Positions 49,629 through 60,327 are shown, counted from the stretch's first letter. The stretch is DNA of 64,000 nucleotides from DASYQD01 sp963846495 (GCA_963846495.1 CAWJWP010000024.1:186001-250000); one strand, 5' to 3'. Notes: generated by a model not told the origin, from the sequence alone. Made by a program: numbers and translations.

Positions 49629-50821
49629 CGCTCGGTCGCCAGCACGACGCGGTCGACATCGCGATAGTCGGCGGCCAGCCAGACCGGGCCGAGCACCGAC
49701 AACACCAGCTCGTCGTCGGCGACGAGCACGCCGTCGCGGTAGGCCCGCACGTGCAGCTGCTCGCCGTGCGCCTGCTCCAGGGCGGCGCCGAAGTAGGCGC
49801 CGTGAAAGTCGAAGCGCTCGCGTCTCGAGATGGTCGCCACGAACCCTGAGCTGTTGTAGCCGACGTAGCGGCCGGAGGCGAGCGTGTTCACGTAGCCGGG
49901 CGCGTGGTCGGGCCACACGGCGTCGATGACGTTCATGTAGTCCCAGTCGAGGCCGGCGACGCCGGAGGGAATCTTGGCGGTGTAGACGCCGGTGACGGAG
50001 TCGAAGTCGACCACCTGCGCGCGGCCCGACGTCGGCGCCGGCAGTTCCTGCCCGAGCACCAGCCCGCCGACGTGGACGGGAGCGTCGCGGACCTCGACCA
50101 CGCGCACGAGCGGGAACGGCGACGCTGCGGCGCGCACGGCGAGTCGCCATCGGCCCGGCACTGCCGCGATGGTGAACGTGCCGTCTGCCGCCACCGTGAC
50201 GGCAGCGCGGCGCCCGCCCGGCCCCTCGACCTCGACGCGGGCGCCAGGCGCGGCGCCGAGGGAGCCGTCGGCGCGGCGCCGCAGACACCTGCCGGCGAGC
50301 GACAGCTTGGGCGCCAGACCGAACGGCTTGATGGGGTCGCGCGAGACGAGGTCAGCGGGAGCGCCGGCGAGCTCCTCGACGTGGCTCGTCTGCTCGGCGT
50401 TGCGCGAGGTGAGCTCCCAGCCCGGCGGCACGAGGAGACGAAACTTGTACTCGCCCGGCCGGCGGATGAGGGCGTGGCGCTGCCGCCGCGACAGCGCGAA
50501 GTTGGCGAAGCCGGTGAGGTTCGAGCGCGCGATCGACCGCTTGCCGTCCGGCCTCGTCATCTCCAACGCCACCCAGGTCATCGGCAGATCGCCGACGTCG
50601 AGCCGTCCGCTGCGATTGCGGTCGCGGTAGACGTAGCCCGAGTAGCGCAGGCCGCTGCCGGACGGCGCCAACCCGCCGTCACGAGCGCGATACGAGCCGC
50701 CGTCGGCGCGCGGCCGCGACCGCCACCAGCGGGCGAAGTCGAAGAGCAGCAGCGCCACGCCGACGACGAGCAGGGTCGCTACGGCGAGCCTGCGCCAGTG
50801 CGTCGGCGGCCGCAACGCCAA
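49487..50821 (-). CDS. Exported protein with SdrD-B-like and CTERM-type beta domain
   Basis: A 444-aa protein anchored by one N-terminal helix (LAVATLLVVGVALLLFDFA). An SD-repeat B-like segment (YVYRDRNRSGRLDVGDLPMTWVALEM...TGFANFALS) is followed by a carboxypeptidase-regulatory-like domain (VEVEGPGGRRAAVTVAADGTFTIAAVPGRWRLAV) and a jelly-roll-like region (VVDFDSVTGVYTAKIPSGVAGLDW, GYVGYNSSGF form) as in PEP-CTERM proteins, but no CTERM signal of its own. The neighbouring 69-aa protein carries one. Likely envelope or extracellular; ligand unknown. Confidence 0.6.
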   Translation of the reverse strand: MALRPPTHWRRLAVATLLVVGVALLLFDFARWWRSRPRADGGSYRARDGGLAPSGSGLRYSGYVYRDRNRSGRLDVGDLPMTWVALEMTRPDGKRSIARSNLTGFANFALSRRQRHALIRRPGEYKFRLLVPPGWELTSRNAEQTSHVEELAGAPADLVSRDPIKPFGLAPKLSLAGRCLRRRADGSLGAAPGARVEVEGPGGRRAAVTVAADGTFTIAAVPGRWRLAVRAAASPFPLVRVVEVRDAPVHVGGLVLGQELPAPTSGRAQVVDFDSVTGVYTAKIPSGVAGLDWDYMNVIDAVWPDHAPGYVNTLASGRYVGYNSSGFVATISRRERFDFHGAYFGAALEQAHGEQLHVRAYRDGVLVADDELVLSVLGPVWLAADYRDVDRVVLATERYWQFAVDELTVSLRGASATTGAPSALATGAAIGGSPSARATAPPSQ

Positions 50822-50827
50822 GCGGCG

Positions 50828-51037
50828 CTACTTCTGCTTGTCGCGGTGACGCGACAGCAGCCAGGCGCCGCCGACGGAGAGCGCGCCCGCCAGCGCCGCC
50901 AACCCGAAGCCGTCCAGCGTCGGGATGCCGAGCTGCGACGAGTTGCCGGCGCCTTCCGCCTGCGCCAGCACCTGCGCCGCCGTCAACAAGGATCCGACCG
51001 CAGCCACGCCCACCGCCCGCAGCGCTACCGTCTTCAT
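50828..51037 (-). CDS. Very small IPTL-CTERM-like sorted protein
   Basis: A 69-aa protein consisting of a signal peptide (about 1-26, ending VLAQA), roughly 12 intervening residues and an IPTL-CTERM-like tripartite sorting signal: IPTLDGFG, a hydrophobic helix LAALAGALSVGGAWLL, and the basic end SRHRDKQK. This C-terminal layout is that of substrates for exosortase-like enzymes. ATG 51,037 follows GGAGGGG. There is almost no mature domain, so it may be a minimal surface peptide. It lies 6 nt upstream of the SdrD-B-like protein gene. Confidence 0.7.
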   Translation of the reverse strand: MKTVALRAVGVAAVGSLLTAAQVLAQAEGAGNSSQLGIPTLDGFGLAALAGALSVGGAWLLSRHRDKQK

Positions 51038-51142
51038 GCCGTATCCCCTCCGCTGAAAGAAATGAAGGTGAAGTCGGCGCAGCATACGAACGGCGCTGCA
51101 GGGCGTCAATCGTCCGCCGCGTTAGAAACGACGAGTCGACGG

Positions 51143-52471
51143 TTAGCCCGCGCCGCGGGCCCACTTCACGCGGTCGTCGAACTTCCAGCGGTGCGGCGGC
51201 CGGTAGACGCCGATCGCCGCGTCGGGAGCGGTGACCGAGAGCGACAACACGCGCTTGCGGTAGTCGTAGGGCGCGCCGTCGCGCGCGTGCACCGCCACGT
51301 CGACGACGTACTCGCCGGCGGCGAGCAGCAGCGACGGCACCTCGACCCGCACCGTCGTCGCACCTTCGAGACGACCGGGCTCGAAGCCCTCGAGGTCGGT
51401 GTTCGTCCCCCACACCTCGACGCCGCGCGGCGTCGAGAGCGCGACTCCGAACACGAAGTCGTCGAGCGGCTCGCGCGCCTCGACGGCGATCTCGAGCGTC
51501 ACCGCCTCGCCGCTCTGCAGGTGATAGCGCTCCTCGCCGCCGACGAGCAGCCGCACGCTCGCGATCTCGGCCTGCCGCGATCCCCAGCGCAATGTCTCCT
51601 CGCCGTCGGCGCCATCTCCCGTCGAGCTGGCGTCGTGCTCCGCCGGCCGCTCCGCCTCCTCCTCGCGCCGCTCCTTCTCCTCCCGGTGCCGGCGCCCCTC
51701 CTCTTCGGCCACCGCCTGTCGATACGCGTCGGCCACCCGCCGCGGCTCGCCGACCATCTTCGCCTTGCCGTGGTCGAGCCAGAGCACGCGGTCGCAGATC
51801 CCTTCCATCAACGACAACGAGTGCGAGACGAGGAGCAGCGTGCGGCCGGCGGCGAGCAGCTCTTCGATCTTTCTCAGGCAACGGTGCGCGAAGGCCTCGT
51901 CTCCCACCGCCAGCACCTCGTCGACGAGCAGCACGTCGGGCGAGGTGTGGATGGCTACCGCGAAGCCGAGCCGCACGTACATCCCCGACGAGTAGGTCTT
52001 GACCGGCTCGTCGATGAAGTCGGCGAGCCCCGAGAACTCGACGATCGAGTCGAGCCGTTGATCGACCTCTCGCCGCGACAGGCCGAGCACGGCGCCGTTG
52101 ATGTAGACGTTCTCGCGTCCGGAGATCTCGGGGTGGAAGCCGGCGCCGAGCTCGATCAACGCGGCGACGCGGCCGTCGACGGTGACGGTGCCGGCGTCGG
52201 GACGCAGCATGCCGGCGACGAGCTTCAGCAGCGTCGACTTGCCGGAGCCGTTGCTGCCGATGAAGCCGAACGCCTCGCCCTTCTTGACGGTGAAGGACAC
52301 GTCGGAGAGGGCTGCGATCGCCTCCTCGGGGGAGAGCCCGCGAACGAGGCTCCCTTCGAGCAGCGCGCTCTTCAGCGTGCGCAACTGAAAGCCCGGCGCC
52401 ATCCGCCGGTACGACTTGTAAAGGCCGCTGACGATGACCGCTGGCTCGCGCTCGCGCTTGCCGGCCTTCAA
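51143..52471 (-). CDS. wzt: ABC-2 polysaccharide exporter ATPase with C-terminal carbohydrate-binding domain (Wzt)
   Basis: A 442-aa protein. The ATPase (about 10-250) has Walker A GSNGSGKSTLLKLVAGM, signature YSSGMYVRLGFAVA and Walker B DVLLVDEVLAVGDE, characteristic of Wzt/KpsT/TagH. A charged linker (EEEGRRHREEKERREEEAE) leads to a C-terminal beta-sandwich (about 300-442), as in Wzt proteins that recognise the non-reducing end of O-antigen. The start is TTG overlapping the wzm stop (TTGA). It exports a lipid-linked glycan across the inner membrane with Wzm. Confidence 0.9.
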   Translation of the reverse strand: MKAGKREREPAVIVSGLYKSYRRMAPGFQLRTLKSALLEGSLVRGLSPEEAIAALSDVSFTVKKGEAFGFIGSNGSGKSTLLKLVAGMLRPDAGTVTVDGRVAALIELGAGFHPEISGRENVYINGAVLGLSRREVDQRLDSIVEFSGLADFIDEPVKTYSSGMYVRLGFAVAIHTSPDVLLVDEVLAVGDEAFAHRCLRKIEELLAAGRTLLLVSHSLSLMEGICDRVLWLDHGKAKMVGEPRRVADAYRQAVAEEEGRRHREEKERREEEAERPAEHDASSTGDGADGEETLRWGSRQAEIASVRLLVGGEERYHLQSGEAVTLEIAVEAREPLDDFVFGVALSTPRGVEVWGTNTDLEGFEPGRLEGATTVRVEVPSLLLAAGEYVVDVAVHARDGAPYDYRKRVLSLSVTAPDAAIGVYRPPHRWKFDDRVKWARGAG

Positions 52472-53265
52472 ACCGCCTCCACGAGCGTCTGCGACAGGCG
52501 CTCGAAGAGCCAACTCCCTATCGCCCAGGCGACGAGCGCGAGCCCCGCCGCCTGCAGCCACAACCCCGGCCCCGGAACGTGGCCGAAGAAGAGCAGCTCC
52601 TGGTAGAGGCGGATGAACGGCGTCAGCGGATTGGCGGCGACGAGCAGCTGCAGCGGCCGCACGCTGGCGATCGTCGACAGCGGATAGAGGATCGGCGTCA
52701 GGAAGAAGGCGAGGGTGAGCAGATTGGCGAGCAGGTCGCGTACGTCCTTGAAGTGGACGTTGAGCGCCGACAGCGCGAGCGCGAGGCCGGCGGTGAACGG
52801 CAGCTGCAGGGCGACCGCGGCGGGCAGCAGCAGCACGCTCCACCCTCCCACCGGATGGTGCAGCCCGAAGCGCGCCACGGCGAGCGCCACGAGCAGCACC
52901 GGCAGCGCCAGCAGGTAGTGCGCGAGGCTCGCCAGCGTCGAGACGACGGGCAGCACCTCGGCCGGGAAGACCGCCTTGCGCAAGAGACCGGCGTTGGCCG
53001 ACAGCGACACCGTGCCGTCGAGCAGCGCCGAGGAGAACCAGATCCACGGGAAGAGCCCGGAGAGCAGGAACACCGCGTACGGCTGCACGCCGCCGGCGCG
53101 GTTGCGGAACACCAGGTCGAAGACGATCGTGTAGACAGCGAGCAGCAGCAGCGGGTTGACGAACGACCAGAGGAAGCCGAGCAGCGACCCGCGATAGCGC
53201 GCCTTGAGCTCGCGCGAGGTGAGGGTGAGCAGCAGCCCGCGGAAGTGGAGGAGGCGCGAAAGCAT
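52468..53265 (-). CDS. wzm: ABC-2 polysaccharide exporter permease (Wzm)
   Basis: A 265-aa permease with six hydrophobic helices. LTSRELKARYRGSLLGFLWSFVNPLLLLAVYTIVF is the classical N-terminal signature of O-antigen/teichoic acid exporters; GLFPWIWFSSALLDGTVSLSANAGLLRKAVFPAEVLPVVS follows. It pairs with the overlapping Wzt ATPase. Glycosyltransferases for the exported polymer are not next to it in this window. Confidence 0.92.
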   Translation of the reverse strand: MLSRLLHFRGLLLTLTSRELKARYRGSLLGFLWSFVNPLLLLAVYTIVFDLVFRNRAGGVQPYAVFLLSGLFPWIWFSSALLDGTVSLSANAGLLRKAVFPAEVLPVVSTLASLAHYLLALPVLLVALAVARFGLHHPVGGWSVLLLPAAVALQLPFTAGLALALSALNVHFKDVRDLLANLLTLAFFLTPILYPLSTIASVRPLQLLVAANPLTPFIRLYQELLFFGHVPGPGLWLQAAGLALVAWAIGSWLFERLSQTLVEAV

Positions 53266-53307
53266 TGCGGTCGACTAGGTTCGCTGTGGCGGGGCCGGGT
53301 GGTGGCG

Positions 53308-53333
53308 CCCCCTGCCCCTGGAGGGGCAGGGGG
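53308..53333. repeat. Perfect GC-rich palindrome (family 2)
   Basis: CCCCCTGCCCC (53,308-53,318) and GGGGCAGGGGG (53,323-53,333) are perfect complements around a TGGA loop. The flanks GGCG and TCGGGGGGTGAGGGGTGGAG recur, rearranged, at 42,530-42,652. It lies between wzm and the small zinc-binding protein gene and could act as a bidirectional terminator or a mobile REP-like element. Confidence 0.7.
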
Positions 53334-53359
53334 TCGGGGGGTGAGGGGTGGAGTGCAAC

Positions 53360-53665
53360 CTAGTCGAGGTCGAAGGGCCGCGGCGGCGGCACGTCCGCCG
53401 GCTCCTCCTCGGCCCGCCGCAACGCCTCCTCGAACTTCTCGTCGAGCAGCCGCGAGCGGTCCTTCATGGCAGCCTTCTCCTGCTCGAAGACCGCCTCCGC
53501 CCGCGCCTTGCTCTCGTCGAGGCCGCGCAGCAGGCTGTCGAAGTCCTTGCCGCCGGCGAGCGGCTTCTTCGCCGCGCGGTGCGAGAGCACCTCGCCGGTC
53601 TCGCCGTCGACGACCAGCTCCGTCTCGCAGTCGGGACAGCGCACGTGCAACCGCTTGCCGGGCAT
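53360..53665 (-). CDS. Small zinc-ribbon/coiled-coil protein
   Basis: A 101-aa protein. The N-terminus KRLHVRCPDCETELVVDGETGEVLSH has one CxxC pair (half a zinc ribbon), followed by a charged helix (DESKARAEAVFEQEKAAMKDRSRLLDEKFEEALRRAEEE) and an acidic tail PFDLD. No second cysteine pair is present, so zinc binding would need dimerisation. I do not recognise a named family. It is divergent from the M16 peptidase pair. Confidence 0.65.
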   Translation of the reverse strand: MPGKRLHVRCPDCETELVVDGETGEVLSHRAAKKPLAGGKDFDSLLRGLDESKARAEAVFEQEKAAMKDRSRLLDEKFEEALRRAEEEPADVPPPRPFDLD

Positions 53666-53830
53666 CGTTCGGATTCTAACGCGCTGCTGCAGAGGCTAAG
53701 ATTTCGTGGCGAGCCGATGCGCCTCGGCGCGCTCGGCTCCACTCCAGCCCGGCGTGGCGGCGACCGTCGCCGCGCCACCCTCGCGGCGGCTCCGCTGCTC
53801 GCCGCGCCAGCATCGAAAGGAGGCAACCCG

Positions 53831-55257
<1,427 letters not shown>

Positions 55258-55261
<4 letters not shown>

Positions 55262-56898
55262 GCCGTCGCCGTTCGCTTTCGTGGATCGCAGCGGCCACCG
55301 TCGCCGCGCTTGCTTGCGCGTCACTCACGGCGCCGGCGTTCGCGCAGGAGCCGGCAGTCGAGGTCGCGCCACAGGTGGAGGAGTCGCTAGGGCCGCCGGC
55401 CAAGGGTGGGGCGCGCGACGGCAAGGAGGAGCCGCGGATCACCGTGCCGGCGACCGCCGACGCGCCGGGCGGCACCGGCATCGAGCTGGTGACGCTGCCC
55501 AGCCCGCAGTCGCCCATCGTCGCCATCCGCGCCTTCTTCCGCACCGGCTCGATCGACGACCCGGCCGGCAAGGAAGGCCTCGCCGACCTGACGGCGAGCG
55601 TCATCGGCGAAGGCGCGACGACCAAGCGCTCGTACAAGGACCTCGTCGACGCGCTCTACCCGCTGGCCGCCAACGTCGACGCCAACGTCGACCGCGAGGT
55701 GACCTTCTTCAGCCTCGTCGTCCACCGCGAGAAGCTCGACGAGGCGACAGCGCTGCTCGCCGAGGTGCTCACCCAGCCGGCGTTCGCCGCCAACGACCTC
55801 GAGCGCCACCGCAAAGACTCGCTCTCGTACCTGACGACGACGCTGCGCGCCGCCAACGACGAGCTGCTCGGCCTCGAGGCGCTGCAGCAGCAGATCTACG
55901 CCGGCCACCCCTACGGCCACTCGCCGGCGGGGACGGTGCAGGGCCTCCAGGCGATCACCGTCGACGACCTCAAGCGCTTCTACCGCGAGCACTACACGAC
56001 CGGCAACCTCTGGCTCGGCGTCGCGGGCGGCTACCCCGAGGGCTACCCGCAGAAGCTGGCGCAGGCGCTTGCTGCTTTGCCGAAGGGTGGCGCGACGCAG
56101 CGAGCGCTGCCGCAGCCGCCGCAGCCGAGCGGGCGCGAGCTGGAGGTCATCGCTAAGGAGACGGCCTCGACCGGCATCCACCTCGGCTACCCGCTGCCGA
56201 TCACCCGCGCCGACGCCGACTACTACCCGCTGATGGTCGCCAACAGCTACCTCGGCGAGCACCGCACCTTCAACGGCCGCCTGCAACAGGAGCTGCGCGG
56301 CAAGCGCGGTCTCAACTACGGCAACTACAGCTACGTCGAGCACTACGCGGCGCCGCCGTTCACCACCAACCCGACGCCCAACGTGCCGCGGCGCCAGCAG
56401 TACTTCTCGGTGTGGGTGCGGCCGGTGCAGCCCGACAAAGCGCAGTTCGCCCTGCGCGGCGCGCTCCACGAAGTGCAGCAGCTCGCCGACAAGGGGATGA
56501 CGAAGGAAGAATTCGAGCTCACGCGCGACTACCTGGTGGGCTACTCGAAGCTCTGGGCGCAGACCCTCTCGCGGCGCCTCGGCTTCCTCCTCGACAGCAA
56601 GTTCTACGGCACCCCCTACTGGATCGACGAGATCGGCAAGCGACTCGGCACGATGACCGTCGAGGACGTCAACCGCGCGGCGAAGAAGTACCTGCAGACG
56701 GCGAAGTGGGAAGGCGTCATGGTCGCCGGCGACGCCGCGGCGCTGAAAGCGAAGCTCGAAGGCGACGCGCCCTCGCCCATCACCTACGCCAACGCCGTAC
56801 CGCCGGACGTGACGACCAGCGACCAGACGATCCAGAAGCTGCCGGTCAAGCCGACCAAGGTCGAGGTCGTGCCGGTGGCGACGATGTTCGAACGCTGA
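55258..56898 (+). CDS. M16 family peptidase, non-catalytic partner subunit
   Basis: A 546-aa exported protein (signal peptide to about AFAQE, residue 31). The M16 fold is evident (VAIRAFFRTGSIDDPAGKEGLADLTASVIGEGATTKRSYKDLVDALYPLAANVDANVDREVT), but HxxEH is replaced by GLADLTAS, so the zinc site is lost. An R/Y pair typical of partner subunits may be in HYAAPPF...RRQQYFSVWVR. Paired active/inactive M16 genes are common in proteobacteria and acidobacteria. Translationally coupled to the catalytic gene. Confidence 0.9.
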
Positions 56899-56953
56899 CG
56901 CCGGCTCTTAGGGCAGGAGTCGTAAAACCCCGTGCGAGCAGCGACGGGGCGCT

Positions 56954-57145
56954 TCAGCTGAAGCCCATGGTCCGACCAAACCCCGAACGGGGGTCTTTGT
57001 GCGGGAACGCACAAGCGTTCTTCTCATCGTCGCGGATCGGGTCATAGAGCAGGATGACTCGCCCGCTGGAAGCGCGGCGCCGCGGCCCGCTGCCGATTCT
57101 CTTTGCTGCCTTCGCCTGCTTCGGTCCACTCTTGCTCTTTTTCAT
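56954..57145 (-). CDS. Small basic hypothetical protein
   Basis: A 63-aa protein starting MKKSKSGPKQAKAAKRIGSGPRRR, i.e. a Lys/Arg-rich head, followed by VILLYDPIRDDEKNACAFPHKD. The ATG at 57,145 has GGGGGAGGG directly upstream (complement), which is stronger support than most neighbouring starts. No known family. It sits alone at the left edge of the SIR2 cassette, facing the M16 genes. It may be real or a chance frame. Confidence 0.4.
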   Translation of the reverse strand: MKKSKSGPKQAKAAKRIGSGPRRRASSGRVILLYDPIRDDEKNACAFPHKDPRSGFGRTMGFS

Positions 57146-57179
57146 GACCCTCCCCCGGGTGCCAGACGCACCGCTCCTC

Positions 57180-57206
57180 GCAAGTATCGCAAGTACCGCA
57201 AGTATC
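57180..57206. repeat. Three 9-bp direct repeats
   Basis: GCAAGTATC, GCAAGTACC and GCAAGTATC follow each other without spacers. They lie between the small minus-strand gene and the SIR2 cassette, in the less GC-rich boundary segment 57,170-57,330. They may be regulatory iterons or a simple sequence expansion. Confidence 0.7.
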
Positions 57207-57388
57207 GCACCAGCCAGCGAGTCGGTTGGCTGACACCTGGGAACAGCATATCCAAGTCCAAGCATTCTGACATACTTAAGATCTCTACGTCATTGGGGGC
57301 TGAAATCGCCGGGCGTCGGCCTGGCCCGTGCCAAATCGGCACGAGTTCTATGGTTGCCGGTGGCTCACGAGCCGCCAAGGGGTGGGGT

Positions 57389-57928
57389 ATGGCTGGAAAG
57401 CTGCGATTCCACGATTCCGTCCTCAACGTCGCGCTGATCGCTGCCGGCCCCGACGCGCCGGTGGACAAGGCTCGGAACTTCGACGACGCCGTGCGCGAGC
57501 TGCGGAAAAGCTTCACCGTCCCGTCCCGGATCGAATGGCTGGACGGTTACCCTGCCGCCGACGACGCCACCTGGGCCGGTTTTCAACGCTACTACAACCC
57601 GTTGACCTACGCCTGCCTGGGCGCTTTCGACGTCGCCACGGTCTACCTGTCCCCGAACACCGGCCAACCGCGCCCGCGTGCCAATCAATGGCCAGGCTCA
57701 GGGCTCTACCTCAACATGTGCCTTCTTCCGGACCTCGGGAGGAAGTGCCCCAATGCGGACTTCATCAAGGGGTATTGCCAGCCGTTTCCGCAGGGCGACG
57801 CCCTGCCGCTCGAGCGCCGTTTCCTCCTGATATCCAAGCTGAAGCTGAACTCGCCGGCGGTGTGGCCGCAGAACGACGAGGAGCCGCAGCTTGAGGCTCA
57901 CGCCTTGGTGTCGCGCGTAGCGAAGTAG
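57389..57928 (+). CDS. Cassette gene A: unknown protein, possibly N-terminal part of gene B
   Basis: A 179-aa soluble protein beginning MAGKLRFHDSVLNVALIAAG; ATG 57,350 would add 13 residues. It contains YNPLTYACLGAFDVATVYLSP and LLISKLKLNSPAVWPQNDEEPQ. I recognise no family, cofactor motif or membrane segment. The alternative phase is open across its end (57,895 onward: EVATEGSATRHAGSTSGISLGLGWSEIVV...) and runs straight into gene B. A single missing base, the error type seen repeatedly just downstream, would fuse A and B into one protein of about 789 aa. Confidence 0.5.
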   Translation: MAGKLRFHDSVLNVALIAAGPDAPVDKARNFDDAVRELRKSFTVPSRIEWLDGYPAADDATWAGFQRYYNPLTYACLGAFDVATVYLSPNTGQPRPRANQWPGSGLYLNMCLLPDLGRKCPNADFIKGYCQPFPQGDALPLERRFLLISKLKLNSPAVWPQNDEEPQLEAHALVSRVAK

Positions 57929-58002
57929 CGACCGAGGGGTCGGCGACAAGGCATGCCGGGTCGACCTCGGGCATCAGCCTTGGGCTCGGCTGGAGCGAGA
58001 TC

Positions 58003-59753
58003 GTGGTGGTCGCCAACTCCTCCTCGATCGCCGCCCTCCTACACCTCCTGTGGGCGCTGCGCTGCCTGCACGCACCCGTCGCATGGAAGACCAATACGCG
58101 GGAGGTCGGCCACTGCTTCTCGACCTCGCTTTCGACCATCGCCTACGACTACCGCATCGACGAATGTGCCGCGGCGGCCAAGCCGCCGAGACCCGCGCGA
58201 CTGGTGGCGGAGGCGCGTGTGTTGGCCAAGCAATTCTCGGAAGGCCCCCGAGTGTCATTGGACCCAGTGTCAGTGCAAACCGCTTTCAGCGTCTTCCCGG
58301 GCCATGAGGCCCTGCTGTCGAAGGTCTTCACTGCGGCCGAGAAGGGTCTGGCCCGCGCCACCGGAGGGAAGCGACCCGCCGGCCAAGGCGCCAGTGGAAT
58401 CGTCGGCCGGGCGGATCTCGCCGGGCCGGTCATCCGCACTCCCGATCAGCTGTCCGAGGTCGAGGCTCTGCTCTACTCTCGCTGCTGCGTCGCATCGCCC
58501 TGCGCACCGACGCCAGCAAGGGAACCTACGATCCCGACGGCCTACTGAACTTCTATGCTTCGAGCACCAACGTCGGTCTGAGCTCGATCGTCGGCGATGC
58601 GGCTGGCGCCATTCCAGACCGCCACTACCTGGAGAGCGCCAGCAGCTACAGCATGGAGGGCGCGCAGGCCCTCAATACCAGCCTGAACGAAGCGGTCGAT
58701 CAGCTCGCCACGTCCCTGCGCGTCCTCCAGGTGCCGTACTCGCGCACCGAGCAGATCCTCCATTTGGTGGCCAAGTACCTCTGGACGACCAAGATCGATG
58801 TGCTCTGGGAGGACGCGGCGCCCTTGGCGCCGCTGGTCTTCTCGCTCCGCAACCACTTGCGCGACCTCTGCGCGTGGTTCGAGGCCATCTCCCTGCGCGC
58901 CCGCCGCTCGAGAGAAAGGACGCGCTCTCGGGCGAGGCGCCGCACACCCGCACGGCGGTCCGCATCCGCGAGCGGCTCGGCGTCCTCTTGGTGCGCGAGC
59001 TGCCCTCCTTGCTCGATGCGTTCCGCACCAACTTCCAGTATCGGCACATGGGCGGCTACCTGACCGACCAGTTGCCCGACATCAACCTGCGGTATTTCGG
59101 CTCGGTGCATCAGATCCTCAACATCACCAACATGGTGCTCGACATCCTGACCCTGGCCGTGCTCGGCGAGCGGGCCTGCGTTGCCACCACCGGCGATCCA
59201 TGGTCCGATATCGAGAGCGGCGGAGGTGCGTCCCTGCGCGTCACGCCGCACCACAACACACGATGTTGCTGGAGTCGTTGGGTCATGAGGTCGGTCACCT
59301 CTGGTTCCTGGAAATGCGCCGCGAGCGAGAGAGTCGGCGCGAGCGCGCCGTGTTGGGGAATCCACCGCAGTCGAAGTGGGCAGTCGGCTGCAGCGCGAGC
59401 GACAGCTACGTCCGAGTGCAGAACGCCTTCTACGCCGTTATCGACGCGGGTTTCTTCGGCGACATCGACAAGAACAACTACCTCATCGAGACCCTCGCCG
59501 ATTACGTGGAGTGGCGCCTCCTCGGTTGTGGCTTCGAGGAATGGAGCCGGAGCTTCCTGTTCCGCAACCTGCTGCTGGCACCCCTCATCCACCAGGATGC
59601 CCGCGCAGAAGATCGGGCGCCGCGCGACCCCGACCGCTGGTGCCGGGGCCGGCGCACGAGTACCTCGAGGCAGGGGTCCTGCGGGCGATCGGTGTCTGCG
59701 TCCTGGAGAGCCTGGAGCAATGGGGCCCGGGCACGCGCTACGAGGACCCTTGA
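58003..59753 (+). CDS. Cassette gene B: HExxH metallopeptidase-like protein (four frameshifts)
   Basis: Reconstructed as about 584 aa across four one-base deletions near 58,480, 58,905, 59,255 and 59,645. Segments in order: VVVANSSSIAALLHLLWAL (start), LRTDASKGTYDPDGLLNFYASSTN, LNEAVDQLATSLRVLQVPYSR, RIRERLGVLLVRELPSLLDAFRTNF, then LLESLGHEVGHLWFLEM with His429-Glu430-x-x-His433, and 64 residues later NNYLIETLADYVEWRLL, whose ETLAD suits the third zinc ligand of a gluzincin. The end is EYLEAGVLRAIG...GTRYEDP. Family unknown. Either a decaying gene or hit by sequence errors. GTG 58,003 start is uncertain. Confidence 0.55.
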
Positions 59754-59851
59754 CGGAGCTGCGCACGGGGCGCCTGAGGACCCGGGAGCACCTCGCGGGC
59801 GTGTCTAGGAGAGGCAAGGACCTCGAGCGGTCCGAGAAGGGAGGCACGACC

Positions 59852-60327
59852 GTGAGCAGACGGAGAGTCACCCACAGCCGCAAGGATCGAGCGATCGAAA
59901 GACATCACGGCGCTCTGCAATCCTAGCGAGATTTGGTCGCCGCGCGCGAAGGCAGACGCCATCGAGCGGACATCGAGAACGAATTGCACACGTACTTCGT
60001 CCGCAGCCCGCGCGGGGAGTCTGCCGAGGTACGACAGTCGTCGTCAAGTCGAGAGGCGGAATGGATCAAGACTACTTGACGCGACGGATCCGTCGACAAC
60101 CTTGGCGGGTGCAGCCGCAACCGGCAGCCGCGGCCCAGGCCCTCCAGCTGAAGAAGCTGCCGACCCCGGACACGCTGCTGTTCCAGCGCGGGGCGATCTA
60201 TCCCACTCGACCCGCAGTGGCCGAGACCATGGTGCGCGCAACGGCGGAGTTTCTCGGCCGCTGCCTCCTGGTTCTGCCGGGTTGGCGGAAGCAGCTGCTC
60301 CAACGCATCGCCAGGCTCGAGTCGTGA
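59852..60327 (+). CDS. Cassette gene C: DUF3892-like small protein (frameshifted)
   Basis: GTG 59,852 follows GGGAGG. Pieces in alternating phases read MSRRRVTHSRKD, DITALCNPSEIWSPRAKADAIER, DIENELHTYFVRSPRGESAEVR and VVVKSRGGMDQDYLT. This order (RVTH, DIT.LCN, WSPR.KADAI, DIE...HTYFV, VVV, YL) fits the DUF3892 family from memory. The last part, open from ATG 60,061 for 88 codons (LQLKKLPTPDTLLFQRGAIYPTRPAVAETMVRATAEFLGR), may instead be its own small gene. The stop TGA 60,325 overlaps the SIR2 start by GTGA. Confidence 0.42.

Noticed and set aside
57042..57236. Cys-rich minus-strand frame CDTCGTCDTC that looks like a metal-binding peptide
   Set aside because: The Cys run is produced by the 9-bp tandem repeat, no ribosome site precedes it, and it overlaps the better-supported small basic protein.
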